Assembly: GCF_943913695.1 (NCBI RefSeq)
Contig: NZ_CALTZE010000092.1
Span: 1-16,135, forward strand
Direction: 5' to 3'
DNA: 16,135 nucleotides
Origin: an uncultured Marmoricola sp.
Lineage (GTDB): Bacteria; Actinomycetota; Actinomycetes; Propionibacteriales; Nocardioidaceae
The position numbers and the translations under genes were made by a program. The notes under the pieces are model-generated. The model did not search any database, was not told where the DNA came from, and saw nothing but the letters and a program-made list of their open reading frames with translations. Numbering within the stretch: position 1 is the first letter of the stretch; the number at the start of each line of letters is the position of its first letter. This document shows positions 1 through 7,930 of this stretch, piece after piece.

Positions 1-51
1 CTCCGCGAGCAGCCGGCGACAGCTGCCGTAGCCGAGCTCCTCGAGCCACAT
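1..51 (-). CDS. 5' end of an unrecognised leftward gene (partial)
   Basis: An ATG at 51-49 on the minus strand opens a frame that runs off the window after 17 codons (MWLEELGYGSCRRLLAE). A GGGAGG ribosome-binding site lies 5 nt upstream of the ATG, which is why I believe the start. It sits 75 bp downstream of the crotonase stop and in the same orientation, so it could be the next gene of the leftward operon. The visible residues are too few to assign a family, and I propose no function. The main alternative is a chance open frame, since GC-rich DNA is full of them. Confidence 0.35.
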   Translation of the reverse strand, partial: MWLEELGYGSCRRLLAE

Positions 52-126
52 GGCGACCTCCCTGCTCTGCCACCCAGTCTCGCGACAGGTCGACGCGGCG
101 CGACAGGGACGTTGGTCCCGAGAGCC

Positions 127-900
127 TCAGCGACCGCGCCACTCCCCCGGGCCGGCGCGCGGGAACTCGGCGACGGCACGGTGGAAGTCGTCGCTGCCGA
201 AGGCGCGGGCGACCACGTCGTCGTCGTCGACCAGCAGCCGGCGCCGCATCCGGCGGGTGAGCTGCTTGGCCGCCCACAGCGTGAGCGGGGCGTGGGAGAG
301 CAGCGTCGTGGTCGTCTCGGCCACCAGGTCCTCGAGCGCGTCGTTGTCGCAGACCTCGTTGACGAAGCCGGCGGCGAGCGCAGCGTCGGCGTCGAGCATC
401 CGGGCCCGGAGCAGCAGGTCGTTGGTGCGGGCCGGGCCGAGGTGGAGCAGCAGGAAGGACTGGCTGTTGGCCGAGAGGCAGTTGCCCAGCGTCGCCGCGA
501 TCGGGGCGCCGAAGCGGGCCGAGCGCCCCGCCAGTCGCAGGTCGCACGCCGAGGCGAGCACCAGGCCGCCGCCCACGCAGTAGCCACGCACCGCCGCGAT
601 CGTCGGCACCTGCACCGCCTCGAGCCGGTCGACGACCTCGGTGATCCGTGCCTCGTAGTCCAGGCCGTCCTGCCCGGTGGTGAAGTCGGCGAACTGCCGG
701 ATGTCGGTGCCGGCCGCGAAGGCGCGGTCGCCCGCCCCCGTGATCACCATCGCCCGCAGGTCGGGGTCGGCATCGACACGGTCGCAGGCCTCGCGGAGGC
801 CGTCGTACATCGCCCAGGTGAGCGCGTTGCGGGCCTGTGGCCGGTTGAGCGTCACGGTCAGCACGCCCTCCTGCGCCTCGACCAGCAGCTCCTCGCTCAC
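127..900 (-). CDS. Enoyl-CoA hydratase/isomerase (crotonase) family protein
   Basis: This 257-residue protein has normal crotonase length. Visible hallmarks are the first oxyanion-hole strand AFAAGTDI (residues 60-67) and the second, GYCVGGGLVLASACDLRLA (106-124), followed by FGAPIAATLGNCLS. Crotonase-fold enzymes act on acyl-CoA thioesters by stabilising an enolate. The Glu that follows the Pro in canonical hydratases (PE, Glu144 of rat crotonase) is Ile134 here, and the Glu164 position aligns with Asp161, so simple enoyl-CoA hydration is doubtful. The start is GTG at 900-898: the CoA-transferase stop TGA overlaps it by 4 bp (GTGA), implying translational coupling. A longer upstream frame exists but runs antisense to family homology. 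It probably acts on the CoA ester made by the neighbouring CoA-transferase. Just past its stop lies only a weak 5-bp-arm hairpin (106-119). Confidence 0.88.
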   Translation of the reverse strand: MSEELLVEAQEGVLTVTLNRPQARNALTWAMYDGLREACDRVDADPDLRAMVITGAGDRAFAAGTDIRQFADFTTGQDGLDYEARITEVVDRLEAVQVPTIAAVRGYCVGGGLVLASACDLRLAGRSARFGAPIAATLGNCLSANSQSFLLLHLGPARTNDLLLRARMLDADAALAAGFVNEVCDNDALEDLVAETTTTLLSHAPLTLWAAKQLTRRMRRRLLVDDDDVVARAFGSDDFHRAVAEFPRAGPGEWRGR

Positions 901-2099
901 CGCGCGACACCCGCGCGCAGCAGCGCCTCCGCACGCTCCTCGCCGAGCACCTCGGCCAGCACCGCGCGCGAGTCCTGACCCAGCCGGGGCCCCGCCGTAC
1001 GCCGCTCGGGCGCGGCGCCCGCGAAGCGCAGCGGCGACCCGATCTGGCGCACGGGACGACCGTCGGCGTCGGGCACGTCGAAGAAGAAGTCGCGTTCCTC
1101 CAGAGCCGGGTCGGTGAAGACCTCGTCGTAGGTGGACAGCGGCGAGCAGGGCACCCCGTGGGCGACCCAGGCCTCGACCAGCTCGTCGGTCGTGCGACTG
1201 CGCGTCGTCTGCTCGATGTGAGCGAGGAGCTCGTCGCGGCGCGCGTGCCGGTCGGCCACGGAGGCGTAGCCGGGGTCGGCGAGCAGGTCCGCGCGGTCGA
1301 GCGCGGCACAGAACCCCTCCCACGTCTTGGGGGTGTTGGCGCCGACCGTCACCCAGCCGTCGCTGCTGCGCACCGCTTGGTAGGGCGCCTGGCTCTGGTG
1401 CGCGGTGCCCTGCGGCGAGCCGACCTCACCGGTGGCGAAGTAGCGGCCGGCCTCCCAGACCGCCAGCGAGACACCGGCCTCGAGCAGCGAGACGTCGAGC
1501 GTGTCGCCCTCGCCGGAGACCTCGCGGCGGCGGAGCGCCGCGACGATGCCGAGGGCGGCGTAGAGCCCGGCGACGAGGTCGCACACCGGGACCCCGACCT
1601 TGGCGGGACCGGTCTCGGGGTGGCCGGTGATGCTCATCAGCCCGGAGCGGGCCTGGGCCATGATGTCGAGCCCGGGCTGCTCGGCGAGCGGTCCGTCCTG
1701 CCCCCAGCCGGAGACCGAGGCGTGCACCAGCCCCGGGCGGCGCGCCCGCAGCTCCTCCGGACCCAGACCCAGACGACGCATCGCACCCGGGCGCAGGTTC
1801 TCCACCAGCACGTCTGCCCGGTCGACGAGGGCGAGGAAGGCCTCGCGGCCCTCGGGATGCTTCAGGTCGAGCGCGACCGAGCGCTTGTTGCGGTTGAGCC
1901 GCAGGAAGGCAGAGCCCTCGCCGTCGACGAAGGGGCCGGTGCTGCGCGCCGGGTCGCCGCTCCCGGGCGTCTCGACCTTGACGACCTCGGCGCCGAGGTC
2001 GGCCAGGTGCATCGCGGCGAAGGGCGCGGCCATGAAGACGCCCACCTCCACCACGCGGATGCCGGCCAGGGGCGGCGTGGCGGGTCTCGCGTCGCTCAC
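897..2099 (-). CDS. Class III CoA-transferase (CaiB/BaiF family)
   Basis: This 400-residue protein has the normal size for the family that moves CoA between carboxylic acids through aspartyl and CoA-thioester intermediates. The N-terminus LAGIRVVEVGVFMAAPFAAMHLADLGAEVVKVE-type region (11-43) is the family's Rossmann-like start. SVALDLKHPEGR (74-85) and DVLVENLRPGAM (96-107) follow. The PGLDIMAQARSG motif places the likely catalytic aspartate at Asp145. The start is GTG at 2099-2097, with GGAGGA (2114-2109) 9 nt upstream. It lies 35 bp after the IclR gene and overlaps the crotonase gene by 4 bp, so these three are very probably co-transcribed. The acid substrate cannot be told from sequence. 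Formyl-CoA, carnitine, succinyl/itaconyl and 2-methylfumaryl transferases all share this fold. Confidence 0.92.
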   Translation of the reverse strand: MSDARPATPPLAGIRVVEVGVFMAAPFAAMHLADLGAEVVKVETPGSGDPARSTGPFVDGEGSAFLRLNRNKRSVALDLKHPEGREAFLALVDRADVLVENLRPGAMRRLGLGPEELRARRPGLVHASVSGWGQDGPLAEQPGLDIMAQARSGLMSITGHPETGPAKVGVPVCDLVAGLYAALGIVAALRRREVSGEGDTLDVSLLEAGVSLAVWEAGRYFATGEVGSPQGTAHQSQAPYQAVRSSDGWVTVGANTPKTWEGFCAALDRADLLADPGYASVADRHARRDELLAHIEQTTRSRTTDELVEAWVAHGVPCSPLSTYDEVFTDPALEERDFFFDVPDADGRPVRQIGSPLRFAGAAPERRTAGPRLGQDSRAVLAEVLGEERAEALLRAGVAR

Positions 2100-2134
2100 G
2101 GGTCGGTCTCCTCCACGGTCGAAGTCAGGGCCGG

Positions 2135-2914
2135 TCAGGTCAGGTCGCCAGCGAGCCCGCGGGCGGTCTCGTGCAGCAGCGGCACGGCGCGCTCGACCAG
2201 GTCGTCACTCATCCGCGGCGCCGGGCCGGAGACGGAGATCGCGAGCCGCAGCCCGGGGTGCGGCACCACGACGGCGACGCAGCGCACCCCCACCTCCTGC
2301 TCCCCCTCGTCGAGGGCGTAGCCGCGCTCGCGGGTCACGCCGAGCTCGGCGAGGTAGCAGTCGGCGTCGACGATGGTGCGGTCGGTGTGACGCACCAGGT
2401 CCAGGCGTGCGAGCAGGGCCCGGACCGCGGCCTCGGGCTGCTCGGCAAGGAGTGCCTTGCCCACGGCCGTGCAGTGCGGCGAGACGCGCCGACCGACCTC
2501 GGTGAACATGCGCATCGAGTGCCGTCCGGGCGCCTGGGCGACGTAGGCGATCTCGTCGCCCTCGAGCATCGCGAGGTTGGTGGTCTCGCCGAGCTCGTCG
2601 ACCAGGCCGCGCAGGTGTGGGAGCGCCACCGAGGTGAGCACCGTGGAGGTGCTGTCGGCGAGCAGCAGCAGCCGCGGGCCGAGGGCGTACTGCCGCGAGG
2701 GCTCCTGGCGCAGGTAGCCGAGGTCGACCAGCGTGCGCACGACGCGGTGGATCGTCGGCAGCGGCAGCCCCGACTGCGCTGCGACCTGGGAGAGGCCCAT
2801 GACGCCCTGGTTGGCGGCGAAGATCTCCAGCAGCCGGAAGGCGCGCACGATCGACTGCACCCCGGTGGCACCGCGGGCCGCGGTCTCCTGACCCTCGGCG
2901 GGCTCCTGCGACAT
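2135..2914 (-). CDS. IclR-family transcriptional regulator
   Basis: A 259-residue protein with IclR architecture. The N-terminal winged helix-turn-helix is clear at about residues 20-82 (LSQVAAQSGLPLPTIHRVVR, 41-60, then TLVDLGYL and the wing). The C-terminal effector domain spans about 95-255, with the typical PHCTAVGKALLA (146-157) and GYALDEGEQEVGVRCVAVVV (198-217) segments and ISVSGPAPRM near the end. IclR proteins bind small organic acids (glyoxylate and pyruvate for E. coli IclR) and usually repress adjacent catabolic genes. The start ATG at 2914-2912 has GGAGG 5 nt upstream. It sits inside the leftward operon, 48 bp after the transporter gene. The paired palindromes in the divergent promoter at 4399-4413 and 4517-4531 are its likely targets. 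The ligand is unknown. Confidence 0.93.
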   Translation of the reverse strand: MSQEPAEGQETAARGATGVQSIVRAFRLLEIFAANQGVMGLSQVAAQSGLPLPTIHRVVRTLVDLGYLRQEPSRQYALGPRLLLLADSTSTVLTSVALPHLRGLVDELGETTNLAMLEGDEIAYVAQAPGRHSMRMFTEVGRRVSPHCTAVGKALLAEQPEAAVRALLARLDLVRHTDRTIVDADCYLAELGVTRERGYALDEGEQEVGVRCVAVVVPHPGLRLAISVSGPAPRMSDDLVERAVPLLHETARGLAGDLT

Positions 2915-2962
2915 GACGACCTCCGGTCTGGCTGCTGTGGCCCGACGATCCTAGGGCCGGGC

Positions 2963-4360
2963 TCAGCCCCAGCCCGGGAGCACGAAGATGGTCCAGGTCA
3001 CGATCGGCGCGATCACCACCATCGAGAACCCCCAGACCATCAGCTGGCGGAAGACCTGGTCGCGCTGCTCCTCGGGCGCGTTGGCGACCACCAGGGCGCC
3101 GCTGGTGGAGAACGGGCTGGAGTCGACCACCGAGGAGGAGATCGCCAGCGCGATGATCAGCCCGATCGGGCCGATCTCGCCCGCGAGCAGGAACGGCACG
3201 GCCAGCGGGATCAGCGCGCCGAGGATGCCGGTGGTGGAGGCGAACGCCGAGACGACCGCGCCGATGAAGCAGATCAGGATCGCGGCGAAGAGCGGTGCGC
3301 CGATGCCGGCCACGCCCTCGCCGAGCCACTCGATGGTGCCGAGCCGCTCGAGCAGGGAGACGTAGGTGACGATGCCGCAGATCAGCAGCACGGTGGGCCA
3401 GGCGATCGCGCTGACCGCGCCCTTGTTGAGGTTGGGCGAGAAGAGCGAGAGCAGCACCGCGACGGTGATCGCGGAGAAGCCGACGTCCTGGCCGAAGACG
3501 AGGACCGCGATGACCAGGCCCACGATGCCGACCAGGGTCAGGATGCGGTTGCGGTCGAGGGTCTGCTCGGTGGCCTCGCCGGCCCCACCCGGCACGGTCG
3601 TCGTCTGGACCGAGGTGGTGCTGGCGCGGGCGACGTGGTCGTGGCGGCGCTCGCGCGGGCCGGACGAGCCGGCTCCGCCCGTCGCCCCCGTCCCGCCGCG
3701 GGCGGGCTTGCCGTTGGGCTTCAGGTCGAGCACCTCGCCGTCGACGTCGCGCTTGCCGATCAGGTCGCGACCGCCGAAGAGCAGGAAGACGACCAGGCCG
3801 AGGACGACGTTGAAGACCAGGGAGGAGAGGAAGAGCAGCGTGGGGCTGCCCGGCAGGTCGTTGCGAGCGACGACGCCGTTGGTGATGCCGCCGAAGATGC
3901 TCAGCGGCGAGAAGCCGCCGGCGCTCGCGCCGTTGATCACCATCAGCCCCATCAGCAGTGGGCGGATCTGGTAGCGCTTGGCGAAGCCCATGCCCATCGG
4001 CGCGATGATCGCGACCGCCGCGGGCACCACGGCGCCGACCGAGGTGATCAGGCCGGTGACGGCGAACATCACCCACGGGATCAGCGCCACCCGGCCTCGT
4101 ACGGCGCGCACGGCCTGCGCGACGAGCCAGTCGACGGTGCCGTTGTCCTTGGCCAGCGCGAAGAGGTAGGTGACCCCCACGAGGATCAGGAAGAGGTCGG
4201 CGGGGAAGCCGCCGAGGATGTCGTCGACGCTCTCGTCGAGCAGTTGGGTGCCGACGATGAAGGCGGCGACCAGCGCCAGGGCTCCCATGTGGACGGGCAG
4301 CACCGTGGAGATGAGGAACACCGCCACCAGCACGAGGATCGAGATCAGTTCGAGGGACAC
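2963..4360 (-). CDS. MatC-like dicarboxylate/malonate carrier (SLC13/ion-transporter superfamily permease)
   Basis: This 465-residue integral membrane protein has many hydrophobic helices in two halves (about 5-200 and 272-465). They are separated by a Gly/Arg/Thr-rich, probably cytoplasmic linker (about 205-270). The first half carries the MatC N-terminal signature: ALVAAFIVGTQLLDESVDDILGGFP (29-53), then LVGVTYLFALAKDNGTVDWL and NGASAGGFSPLSIFGG (143-158). The second half repeats a similar SSSVVDSSPFSTSGAL loop, as in two-fold-symmetric carboxylate transporters. MatC-type proteins import malonate or related dicarboxylates, but the substrate here is not proven. I chose GTG 4360-4358 because GGAG lies 7 nt upstream and the hydrophobic domain begins at once. 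A longer frame up to 4522 would cover the operator sites with non-homologous Arg-rich sequence. It is the first gene of the leftward operon. Confidence 0.88.
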   Translation of the reverse strand: MSLELISILVLVAVFLISTVLPVHMGALALVAAFIVGTQLLDESVDDILGGFPADLFLILVGVTYLFALAKDNGTVDWLVAQAVRAVRGRVALIPWVMFAVTGLITSVGAVVPAAVAIIAPMGMGFAKRYQIRPLLMGLMVINGASAGGFSPLSIFGGITNGVVARNDLPGSPTLLFLSSLVFNVVLGLVVFLLFGGRDLIGKRDVDGEVLDLKPNGKPARGGTGATGGAGSSGPRERRHDHVARASTTSVQTTTVPGGAGEATEQTLDRNRILTLVGIVGLVIAVLVFGQDVGFSAITVAVLLSLFSPNLNKGAVSAIAWPTVLLICGIVTYVSLLERLGTIEWLGEGVAGIGAPLFAAILICFIGAVVSAFASTTGILGALIPLAVPFLLAGEIGPIGLIIALAISSSVVDSSPFSTSGALVVANAPEEQRDQVFRQLMVWGFSMVVIAPIVTWTIFVLPGWG

Positions 4361-4398
4361 GCGTCTGCTCCTGGGGGCGGGTCGTCCGGTCAGATGGG

Positions 4399-4413
4399 TT
4401 CCGCGATGCGGAA
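4399..4413. promoter_or_regulatory. Putative IclR operator, copy 1 (TTCCGCGATGCGGAA)
   Basis: This is a perfect 15-bp inverted repeat with 6-bp arms TTCCGC/GCGGAA around GAT. It lies 39-53 bp upstream of the transporter GTG. A second palindrome, CGGAAG-ATGA-CTTCCG (4409-4424), overlaps its right arm and extends the dyad. A near-identical copy sits at 4517-4531 in front of the opposite operon (13 of 15 bases match). Pairing of the same dyad with a divergent operon that encodes an IclR protein suggests that regulator as the binder. Binding is inferred, not shown. Confidence 0.65.
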
Positions 4414-4424
4414 GATGACTTCCG
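4409..4424. promoter_or_regulatory. Overlapping 16-bp palindrome (CGGAAGATGACTTCCG)
   Basis: Perfect 6-bp arms CGGAAG/CTTCCG flank ATGA. The left arm is shared with the right arm of the 4399-4413 dyad, so three half-sites (TTCCGC, GCGGAAG, CTTCCG) lie in tandem with alternating orientation over 26 bp. This could hold two dimers of one regulator, or it may be an alternative pairing of the half-sites. Confidence 0.5.
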
Positions 4425-4516
4425 TAGCGACGAAGGCTGCCCTGTGACCTAGGTCTCGTCAACCCCCTGGACGCGATCCGCGTGACGCAGATAACGTCCG
4501 TGGAGCGATAGACAAC

Positions 4517-4531
4517 TTCCACGAAGCGGAA
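4517..4531. promoter_or_regulatory. Putative IclR operator, copy 2 (TTCCACGAAGCGGAA)
   Basis: This 15-mer matches copy 1 at 13 of 15 positions and keeps the TTCC/GGAA outer arms. It lies 25-39 bp upstream of the aminotransferase ATG (4556), where a bound repressor would block promoter clearance. An additional weaker dyad GTGGA...TCCAC (4500-4522) partly overlaps it. Confidence 0.6.
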
Positions 4532-4555
4532 CTTCTAGCCTCGGAGCGTGCACGC

Positions 4556-5710
4556 ATGGGTCGCCACTACCTGCAGATCCCCGGTCCCACCAACTGTCCC
4601 GACGCGGTGCTGCGCGCGATGGCCGCCCCCACCATCGACCACCGTGGCCCGGAGTTCGCGGCCATGGGCAAGCGCCTCCTGGAGGCCGTGAAGCCGGTCT
4701 TCGGCACCACCGGCCCCGTCGTCATCTATCCCGCCTCGGGCACCGGCGCCTGGGAGGCGGCGCTGGTCAACACGCTGAGCCGGGGCCAGAAGGTGCTCGC
4801 CTTCGAGACCGGGCACTTCGCCACGCTGTGGCAGACCATGGCCCGCGAGCTCGGCCTGGAGGTCGACCTCGTGCCCGGCGACTGGCGCCACGGCGTGGAC
4901 ACCGACGTGCTCGCCGAGCGGCTCGCCGCCGACACCGGCCACGAGATCGCCGCGGTCTGCTGCGTGCACAACGAGACCTCGACGGGCGTGACCAGCCGGA
5001 TCGGCGACGTACGTGCGGCGATGGACGCCGCCGACCACCCCGCCCTGCTGCTGGTCGACACCATCTCCTCGCTCGGCTCGATCGACTACCGCCACGACGA
5101 GTGGCGCGTCGACGTGACCGTCGCCGGCTCGCAGAAGGGCCTGATGCTGCCCCCCGGCCTGAGCTTCAACGCCGTGAGCGAGAAGGCCCTCGCCGCGTCC
5201 GAGGAGGCCGACCTGCCGCGCTCCTTCTGGGACTGGAAGCCGATCCTGGCCGCCAACGAGCGCGGGATGTGGCCCTACACCCCCGCGACCAACCTGCTCT
5301 ACGGCCTCGAGGTCGCCCTCGAGATGCTCGCCGAGGAGGGCCTGGAGAGCGTCTTCGCGCGCCACCAGCGCTGGTCCCGCGCCACCCGCGCCGCGGTCGA
5401 GGCGTGGGGCCTGGAGGTGCTGTGCCTCGACGAGCGCGAGCACTCCGGCTCGCTGACCGCTGTGATGGTGCCCGAGGGCGTCGACGCCGACGCCGTGCGC
5501 GCCACCATCCTCGAGCGCTTCGACATGTCGCTCGGTGCCGGGCTGGGCAAGCTCGCCGGCCGGATCTTCCGCATCGGCCACCTCGGCCACTTCGAGGACC
5601 TCTCGCTGATCGGCACCCTCGGCGGCGTCCAGCTCGGCCTCGGGCTGGCCGGCGTCCCGGTGAAGCCCGACGGTCTCCAGGCCGCCCTCGACGTGCTCGA
5701 GCAGGGGTGA
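4556..5710 (+). CDS. Class V aminotransferase, serine/alanine-glyoxylate aminotransferase type
   Basis: A 384-residue PLP enzyme of normal length. The N-terminus YLQIPGPTNCPDAVLRAM (5-22) followed by PTIDHRGPEF (25-34) is typical of serine-glyoxylate and alanine-glyoxylate aminotransferases. YPASGTGAWEAALVNTL (58-74) binds the PLP phosphate, VDTISSLGS (167-175) supplies Asp168 for the pyridine nitrogen, and GSQKGLMLPPG (191-201) contains the Schiff-base Lys194. Such enzymes transfer an amino group from serine or alanine to glyoxylate, giving glycine. A ureidoglycine-glyoxylate role (PucG type) is a possible alternative. GGAG lies 9 nt before the ATG. The stop is only 10 bp before the oxidase start, so the two form one rightward operon: an oxidase could make a 2-oxo acid such as glyoxylate that this enzyme aminates. 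Confidence 0.9.
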   Translation: MGRHYLQIPGPTNCPDAVLRAMAAPTIDHRGPEFAAMGKRLLEAVKPVFGTTGPVVIYPASGTGAWEAALVNTLSRGQKVLAFETGHFATLWQTMARELGLEVDLVPGDWRHGVDTDVLAERLAADTGHEIAAVCCVHNETSTGVTSRIGDVRAAMDAADHPALLLVDTISSLGSIDYRHDEWRVDVTVAGSQKGLMLPPGLSFNAVSEKALAASEEADLPRSFWDWKPILAANERGMWPYTPATNLLYGLEVALEMLAEEGLESVFARHQRWSRATRAAVEAWGLEVLCLDEREHSGSLTAVMVPEGVDADAVRATILERFDMSLGAGLGKLAGRIFRIGHLGHFEDLSLIGTLGGVQLGLGLAGVPVKPDGLQAALDVLEQG

Positions 5711-7906
5711 GGCGGGCGCCATGACGACGACGGCCGACAGCCCCGGCACGACGTACGACGCCCCGCCTCCCGGCCTGGCCGCCGAGCTCGAGGCCGCGGT
5801 GGAGGGCGAGGTCGCCTTCGACGACTACAGCCGGCACCTGTTCTCCCGCGACGCGAGCATGTATGCGATCCGGCCGCTGGGCGTCGTCTATCCCCGCCAC
5901 GCCGACGACGTCGCCGCCGCGGTGGCATCGCCGCGCGCCACGACGTGCACGTCACCCCGCGCGGCGCGGGCACCAGCCTCGCGGGCCAGACCGTCGGCGC
6001 GGGCCTGGTGCTCGACTTCTCGCGGCACATGAGCCGGATCCTCGACCTCGACCCCGAGGCGCGCACCGCCCGCGTCGAGGTCGGCGTGGTGCAGGACGAC
6101 CTCAACCGCGCCGCGGCCCCCTTCGGGCTGATGTTCGGCCCCGACACCTCCACCAGCAACCGCGCCACCATCGGCGGGATGATCGGCAACAACTCCGCGG
6201 GCAGCGGGTCGCTGCGCTTCGGGATGACCATCGACCACGTGCGTGCCCTGGAGGTGGTGCTCGCCGACGGCTCGACCGCGCGCTTCGAGCCCGTGGGCGA
6301 CGTCGAGGTCGAGCGCCGGGCTGGCGAGCAGTCCCTGGAGGGGGCGCTCTACCGCGAGCTCCCCCGGCTGGTCGAGCGCAACGCCGCCATCGCCGAGGGC
6401 ATGCCCCCCTTCTGGAGGCGCGCCTGCGGCTACCGGCTCGACCGGCTGGCCGACCCGGCGACGCCCTTCGACCTGGCCACCTTCGTCGTCGGCTGCGAGG
6501 GCACGCTCGCCGTCGCGACCGTCGCCGAGGTCGACCTGGTCCCCAAGCCCCGGCACACCGTCTACGCCGTCGGCCACTTCGCGACCACCCAGCAGGCCAT
6601 CGAGGCCACCACCAGCGCCCTGGACTGCGAGCCCGCCCAGGTCGAGCTGATGGACAAGACGATTCTCGACCTCTCGCGCCAGAAGATCGAGTACGCCGAC
6701 CTCGGCTCCAGCCTGGTCGGCGACCCGGCCGCCCTGCTGTTCGTCTCCTTCACCGGCGACGACGAGGAGGCAGTGCTGGGGCGCCTGGACACGTTGATCG
6801 AGACCTGGGAGCGCGCCGGCCACGGCTACCACACGCTGCGCCTGGTCACAGCGGCCCAGCAGACCGCGCTGCTCAAGGTGCGCAAGTCCAGCCTCGGCCT
6901 GCTGATGGCCGCGAGCGAGGGCACCAACCGTCCGCTGGCCTTCGTCGAGGACACGGCCGTGCCGCCCGAGCGGCTGGCCGACTACACCGCACGCTTCGCC
7001 GCGGTGCTCGACGCGCACGAGCTGAAGGCGGGCTTCTACGGCCACTGCTCGGTCGGCTGCCTGCACATCCGGCCCTTCGTCGACCTCTCCCGGCCCGACG
7101 AGGTGCAGCGGATGCGCCGCGTCGCCGAGGAGATCAAGGACCTGGTGCGCGAGTTCGGCGGCGTCAACTCCAGCGAGCACGGCGACGGGCTGGCGCGCAG
7201 CGAGTTCAACCGCGAGATCTTCGGCGACGACCTCTACGAGGCGATGCGGGAGGTCAAGGGCCTCTTCGACCCGGCCGGGATCCTCAACCCCGGCAAGATC
7301 GTCGACGCGCCGCCCATGACCGAGCACCTCCGCGACGCCGCCCTCCCGCCCGCGCCGGCCTTCCGCACCCGCCTGGACTTCGAGGTCGTCGGCGGCATGC
7401 GGGGCGCGGCCGACCGCTGCATGAACATCGGGCTGTGCCGCAAGACGACCGCCGGCACCATGTGCCCGTCCTACATCGCGACCCGGGAGGAGGAGCACGC
7501 CACCCGCGGCCGCGCCAACGCGCTGGTCAAGGCGCTCTCCGAGCCTGACCCCGCCGCCGCGCTCGGCGACGAGCGGCTCCACGAGATCCTCGACCTGTGC
7601 CTGATGTGCAAGGCCTGCAAGTCCGAGTGCCCCCTGGGCGTCGACATGGCCAAGCTCAAGAGCGAGGCGCTCTCCCACCACCACGACCAGCACGGCGTAC
7701 CCCTGCGCTCCCGGGTCTTCGGCTCGATCCGGCTGCTCAACCGGCTGGGCTCCTTCTTCGGGCCGCTGGCCAACCTGCCCGGCCGGATCCCGCCGTTGCG
7801 GTGGCTGCTCGAGCGCACCCTGGGCATCGCGCGGCAGCGACCGCTGCCGCACTTCGAGCGGCAGAACCTGCTGCGCTGGTTTGCCCGGCACACCCGCGAC
7901 GGCGCC

Positions 7907-7930
7907 GGCCCCTCGGTCGGCCCCTCGGTC
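7907..7930 (+). repeat. Tandem 12-bp duplication inside the oxidase gene
   Basis: The 12-mer GGCCCCTCGGTC occurs twice head to tail, encoding GPSVGPSV between the Fe-S ferredoxin-like part and the first CCG domain of the oxidase. It keeps the reading frame and lies in a likely linker, so it is probably neutral; copy number could vary by slippage. Confidence 0.8.

Larger units (their letters stand above)
4361..4555. promoter_or_regulatory. Divergent promoter region between matC-like and aminotransferase genes
   Basis: This 195-bp stretch separates two divergent operons and is visibly less GC-rich than the flanking genes. It holds three overlapping or adjacent palindromic elements: 4399-4413, 4409-4424 and 4517-4531. 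No convincing -35/-10 pair could be fixed by eye on either strand. The ribosome-binding sites at each end are good: GGAG at 4543-4546 for the rightward gene, and GGAG on the minus strand 7 nt before 4360. It is the only long intergenic space in the first 9 kb, so it probably controls both arms. Confidence 0.7.

Noticed and set aside
106..119. Hairpin GGGAC-GTTG-GTCCC after the crotonase gene
   Set aside because: A 5-bp stem is common by chance at this GC content, and a possible downstream gene in the same direction begins at 51.
901..1323. Extension of the crotonase frame upstream of 900
   Set aside because: That part is antisense-like Arg/Gly/Ala-rich sequence in another frame of the CoA-transferase gene; the GTG at 900 gives a normal-length crotonase and a 4-bp coupled overlap.
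2939..2958. Inverted repeat GGCCC/GGGCC between the transporter and IclR genes as a terminator
   Set aside because: Arms are only 5 bp with a 10-nt loop and no T-run, and the two genes are 48 bp apart in the same orientation; too weak to call.
2171..4447. A 758-codon open frame on the plus strand antisense to the IclR and transporter genes
   Set aside because: Its protein is a monotonous Arg/Asp/Gly/Glu/His-rich string with no family motif, typical of antisense frames in very GC-rich DNA; the minus strand carries clear IclR and MatC homology.
4361..4522. N-terminal extension of the transporter to an ATG at 4522
   Set aside because: The extension is basic and non-hydrophobic, crosses both putative operators, and would almost abolish the divergent promoter; the GTG at 4360 has a good ribosome site directly before the first membrane helix.
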